This document shows positions 30,911 to 33,745 of a DNA stretch of 33,745 nucleotides, piece by piece. The notes beneath the pieces were generated by a model that was given only the letters and a program-made list of their open reading frames with translations, made no database searches and was not told the origin of the DNA. The stretch lies in the NCBI GenBank assembly GCA_004151065.3, contig NWUY0304465025.1, positions 1 to 33,745 of the forward strand, written 5' to 3'. The translations under genes and the position numbers were made by a program. Every line of letters begins with the position of its first letter. The stretch's first letter is position 1. This stretch comes from Larix sibirica (Eukaryota; Streptophyta; Pinopsida; Pinales; Pinaceae).

Positions 30911-31323
30911 GTTAGCTCCGTCAAGCCATCTGTATAGCCACCACTAAACGTTCTCGCATCACGGTTTTATCCATATGGATATGAAGATTGGATATGCAGA
31001 TCCAAGTGCAGGCGTAGAAATGGCGGATATCATATATGAAACAATAGTTTCTAGTAGTTCCGGTTCATGGGCTAGTAAAAGTCTATATGCAATATCGTAT
31101 AGTAATAGGTCTAGGTAGTAGGTAGGTAGGTCCGGCTGCGTAGAGGTCTGCAGGTTGTTAGATTTTTACTAGGTCTTAATGACTGGGAACAAGGAAGGCT
31201 TTCAGGATCGAACTCTGGGGCTTAGGTTCTAGATCCAGCAGCTACTATGAGGTCTGGTTGTCAGAGCGGCAAGTGAAAATAGATAGTTGGTTTAAGAGAC
31301 TCGCATAAGTAGGTGTCTGGCTG

Positions 31324-31351
31324 CAATGAAGTCTGCAATGAAGTCTGCTGC
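31324..31351 (+). repeat. 12-bp tandem duplication
   Basis: CAATGAAGTCTG occurs twice in direct contact, in a context (GGCTGCAATGAAGTCTGC) that recurs at 33687 as GGCTGCAATGAGGTCTGC. Confidence 0.75.
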
Positions 31352-32803
31352 ATGGCCAGAACGTATCTATGCCGATGGCACCATAGTAGAATAGCCAAGT
31401 AGAATAGCCAACAAGTTCAACGTCTTTATGCGAGATCGTATATGAACATGACCACATAGTAGGCACCAGACCATCCAGAGTCGTAACCAGGCGGAGTCGT
31501 AACCAAGCAAGCAGAGTCTCTGAACCTAGCAGCTTTGGCATAAGCACCTGCAACTAGCAGCTTTAGGCAGATTCCACGTATCCATGCCGATATCGTATGT
31601 GAACCAAGTATATATGGCTGCTATGACGAGGTGTCTTCCGCAGGCAGGACAGGTTTCCCAACTAGGTATTCTGAATATACGAATCCAGGTTAAAACGTAG
31701 AGGTGCCGGTATCGTATGTGAAAACTAAATATGAAGATCCAAGTGTCAACGTCTCCATATGGCTAGCTCTTATATTAACACGTAGGCACCATACCGGACT
31801 ATAAAGGCTTTCACTCATGTTCAAGGTGCAACTTCTCCATGCCGATATCATATATTAATACAAGTGAAAACTCAGATATGCCCATATTATAACTAGTCTC
31901 TATGGCAGCAGCATCGTAGAGCCCAGCTCTTGTATCGACCGGCACCGGGTTGTTCATGGCTCCATGTCCAAAGCTAGGTCCAAATAGGCCCCATAATGGC
32001 AGCAATAACAACGTATCTATGACAACTAGGCACCAGACCTAGTAACCAAGCGGAGATCCTCTTAGCCCATTCATCGGGTCAATGCAGCACAGCTAGCTCT
32101 GGCATAAACTCTTCTAGGTCCAGTAAGAGCCTACATAGTCCCAGGTCCTAAGTCTCTATGCAAAATCGTGTCAACGTATCTTTGTCCTAGGTAGTTAGCT
32201 TAGGTTAACACGTATCCATGCCGACATCATATAGTCATAGTTTTTGTAGTTGGTCTGGGTTCATAACCAAGTATAATAGTTCAAGTATAATAGTTCGCTG
32301 GAGCTCGCGGAATCTTACAAACAATACTGATTTGCTTACTCGGGTCGGACGGGGAACCTCCCACTCGTCTATATATCACAGCCCTGTAGATAGAAGCCCA
32401 ATTTATAAGCCCTAGAGAAAAGCCCTAGAGAGGCTTTAGGTGCAACGTCTCCATGGCAACATCATATATTAAGATGTTGTGTAGTAGGTCCAGTAGAGGA
32501 GCTGGCAACACATCGTATATGAACCACGGAGATATGCAAGCTCATATGGTAACAAGCAGATATGCCGAGATCAGATCCCAGGTTGTTCCTTATCTACCAG
32601 GTAAGGAATCATGGCTACAAGTGAGTATCTATGCGAAATATAGGTATTTAGATTCTGAGCCTAGCTCTGGCATCCTGGCGTAGTGGATCTCCACCCTAGC
32701 ATCATAAACTAGCCTGAACTAAGATAGATTGCACCATATTCTCTTCTAGGTCTAGTAGTAGGAGCCTCCAGTAGGTCTGCCGGCTTTCGCCAAGGCTAGC
32801 ACA

Positions 32804-32877
32804 AGGATTGATGCACGGCAGGGGATATCGGGAGGCCTTAGGAGGGCATGGGACGCTAAGAACTAGACTTGTAGTAG
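32804..32877 (+). repeat. 70-bp module in the right-end array, copy 1
   Basis: GGCAGGGGATATCGGGAGGCC, then GGACGCTAAGAACTAGACTT and GTAGTAG. Matches 33523-33594 closely, the longest well-kept module of the array. Confidence 0.75.
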
Positions 32878-33522
32878 TCCGGTATGGCATCGTATTAGAA
32901 CATCGGATGACAAGGACAGATGCGGTTCTTCAACTTGGTGGACTAAGGCTCAGACTAATATGTATAATTTCTAAGGTAGGAGCTAGTGAAACTAGATTAT
33001 AGGAGCCAGGTAGTAGATATGGCGATATCAGATATTAACACTTCTCCATGCAAGCTTTTCTAGTAACTAACTAGTTTTGTGTAGTAGTTGTTCCACCCCA
33101 AGTAGAAAAAGAAGCAGAGTATCTGAGCCCAGCTCTGGTGGCAGTAGTAGAATTAGATCTTATGGAGAGCAACGTATCTATGCGAACATTCATATGTTAA
33201 GCGGGGAAGTGTGAGCCTGAGTGAAAATGATATGCAACTCCAAGTAGTAGAGATGCAAAATCTAGTTGGTGAAATCTGGCTTTCACGAGGCGTTTCACTT
33301 GGATCGAACTCTGAGGCTATGTATGGGCCTTGGCACCGTTCAACCCATATGGAGAGCTGTGGAGACCCGGTTTAAGCAGAGCCAGCTAAGGAGAGATAGC
33401 GACTAACTAGTAGGTGATCACGTCTATATGCCGATTATAGGTTAAAACTTCTATATGCCAATATCATATATTAACACTAGCTTAGGGCCAAATAATATGT
33501 TAACATGTGGTTCTGGTGATAT

Positions 33523-33594
33523 GGATTGAACGACAGGGGATATAGAGAGGCCTGCCAAAGCACATTGGACGCTCAGAACTAGACTTGTAGCAGC
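33523..33594 (+). repeat. 70-bp module in the right-end array, copy 2
   Basis: GACAGGGGATATAGAGAGGCC, then GGACGCTCAGAACTAGACTT and GTAGCAG, parallel to 32804-32877. Confidence 0.75.
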
Positions 33595-33745
33595 AAGATC
33601 GAGACAAGTGCAGAAGATGCAAGTGAAAGTGGTCAACTTCTCCATGGCGATATCATATATGAACCAAGTATATATGGTGATATGGCTGCAATGAGGTCTG
33701 CAGTTTATAATGTCTCTACAAAATCTAGCTAGTTAGAATCTGGCT

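Larger units (their letters stand above)
30940..33745 (+). repeat. Modular repeat array around ATGCCGATATCATATATTAA
   Basis: At least 14 variants of AACGTMTCYATGCCGATATC followed by a TATATTAACAC-like end lie here; clear ones begin near 31020, 31422, 31577, 31696, 31830, 32211, 32442, 33015, 33171, 33419, 33450 and 33634. Other recurring modules include AACCAAGTATATATGG (31599, 33660), GAGTCGTAACCAAGC (31493), GAGCCTAGCTCTGGCA (32660) with relatives at 31910, 32090 and 33120, and CTTCTAGGTCCAGTA with relatives. The order of modules varies. The array reaches the window edge. Small frames inside (31245-31553, 32218-32415, 32453-32683 and others) are by-products. Confidence 0.78.

Noticed and set aside
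31206-31216. GGATCGAACTC as a possible tRNA 3' half (also at 33301)
   Set aside because: It is part of a repeated module of the right-end array, with no cloverleaf around it.
30940-33745. CRISPR-like array
   Set aside because: Modules vary in sequence, length and order, and there are no uniform spacers.

Overview
This window looks like intergenic DNA from a large, repeat-rich land-plant mitochondrial genome, most likely a non-flowering vascular plant (gymnosperm, fern or lycophyte). That is inference. The observations behind it are: almost no long reading frames on either strand (the longest of any promise is 141 codons); no operons, ribosome-binding sites or other bacterial gene organisation; a mixed composition with CpG-containing words still common by eye; decayed plant-type LINE and Ty1/copia fragments; a scrap resembling the HNH tail of a mitochondrial group II intron protein; and many short, diverged dispersed repeats, some able to form hairpins. 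I recognised no complete mitochondrial gene, tRNA, rRNA or intron core. A decayed nuclear intergenic region from the same kind of plant remains possible.

Layout. Positions 1-1710 are a diverged 15/30-bp minisatellite whose minus strand reads as a decapeptide-like repeat; smaller copies lie near 13.3 kb and 20.2 kb, the last in the opposite orientation. A LINE reverse transcriptase fragment (minus strand) lies at 1881-2205. From 3.5 to 10.5 kb there is a patchwork of three dispersed repeat families (near 3.5/7.4 kb; 4.5/4.75/6.85/7.7/9.95 kb; 7.0/10.3/24.85 kb). A copia pseudogene with its integrase region missing lies at 8612-9457. From 10.5 to 19.5 kb there is mostly unassigned sequence with local duplications, hairpins and orphan reading frames. 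A possible decayed LTR-retroelement 5' end with two CCHC-like knuckles lies at about 19.8-21.56 kb. From 21.6 to 23.3 kb there are several tandem duplications and a short 8-bp microsatellite. The HNH-like maturase tail is at 24134-24451 (minus strand). From 25 to 29 kb I see little apart from two related palindromes. From 29.1 kb to the end the sequence becomes a succession of minisatellite-like arrays, the last (30.94 kb to the window edge) built around a recurring ATGCCGATATCATATATTAA module.

Nothing here works together as a gene system. The most interesting signal is a dispersed five-copy hairpin whose loop (ACCAAAGGGA) is conserved while its stem changes in a pairing-preserving way. The shared decapeptide-like repeat at three loci and the modular array at the right end come next.
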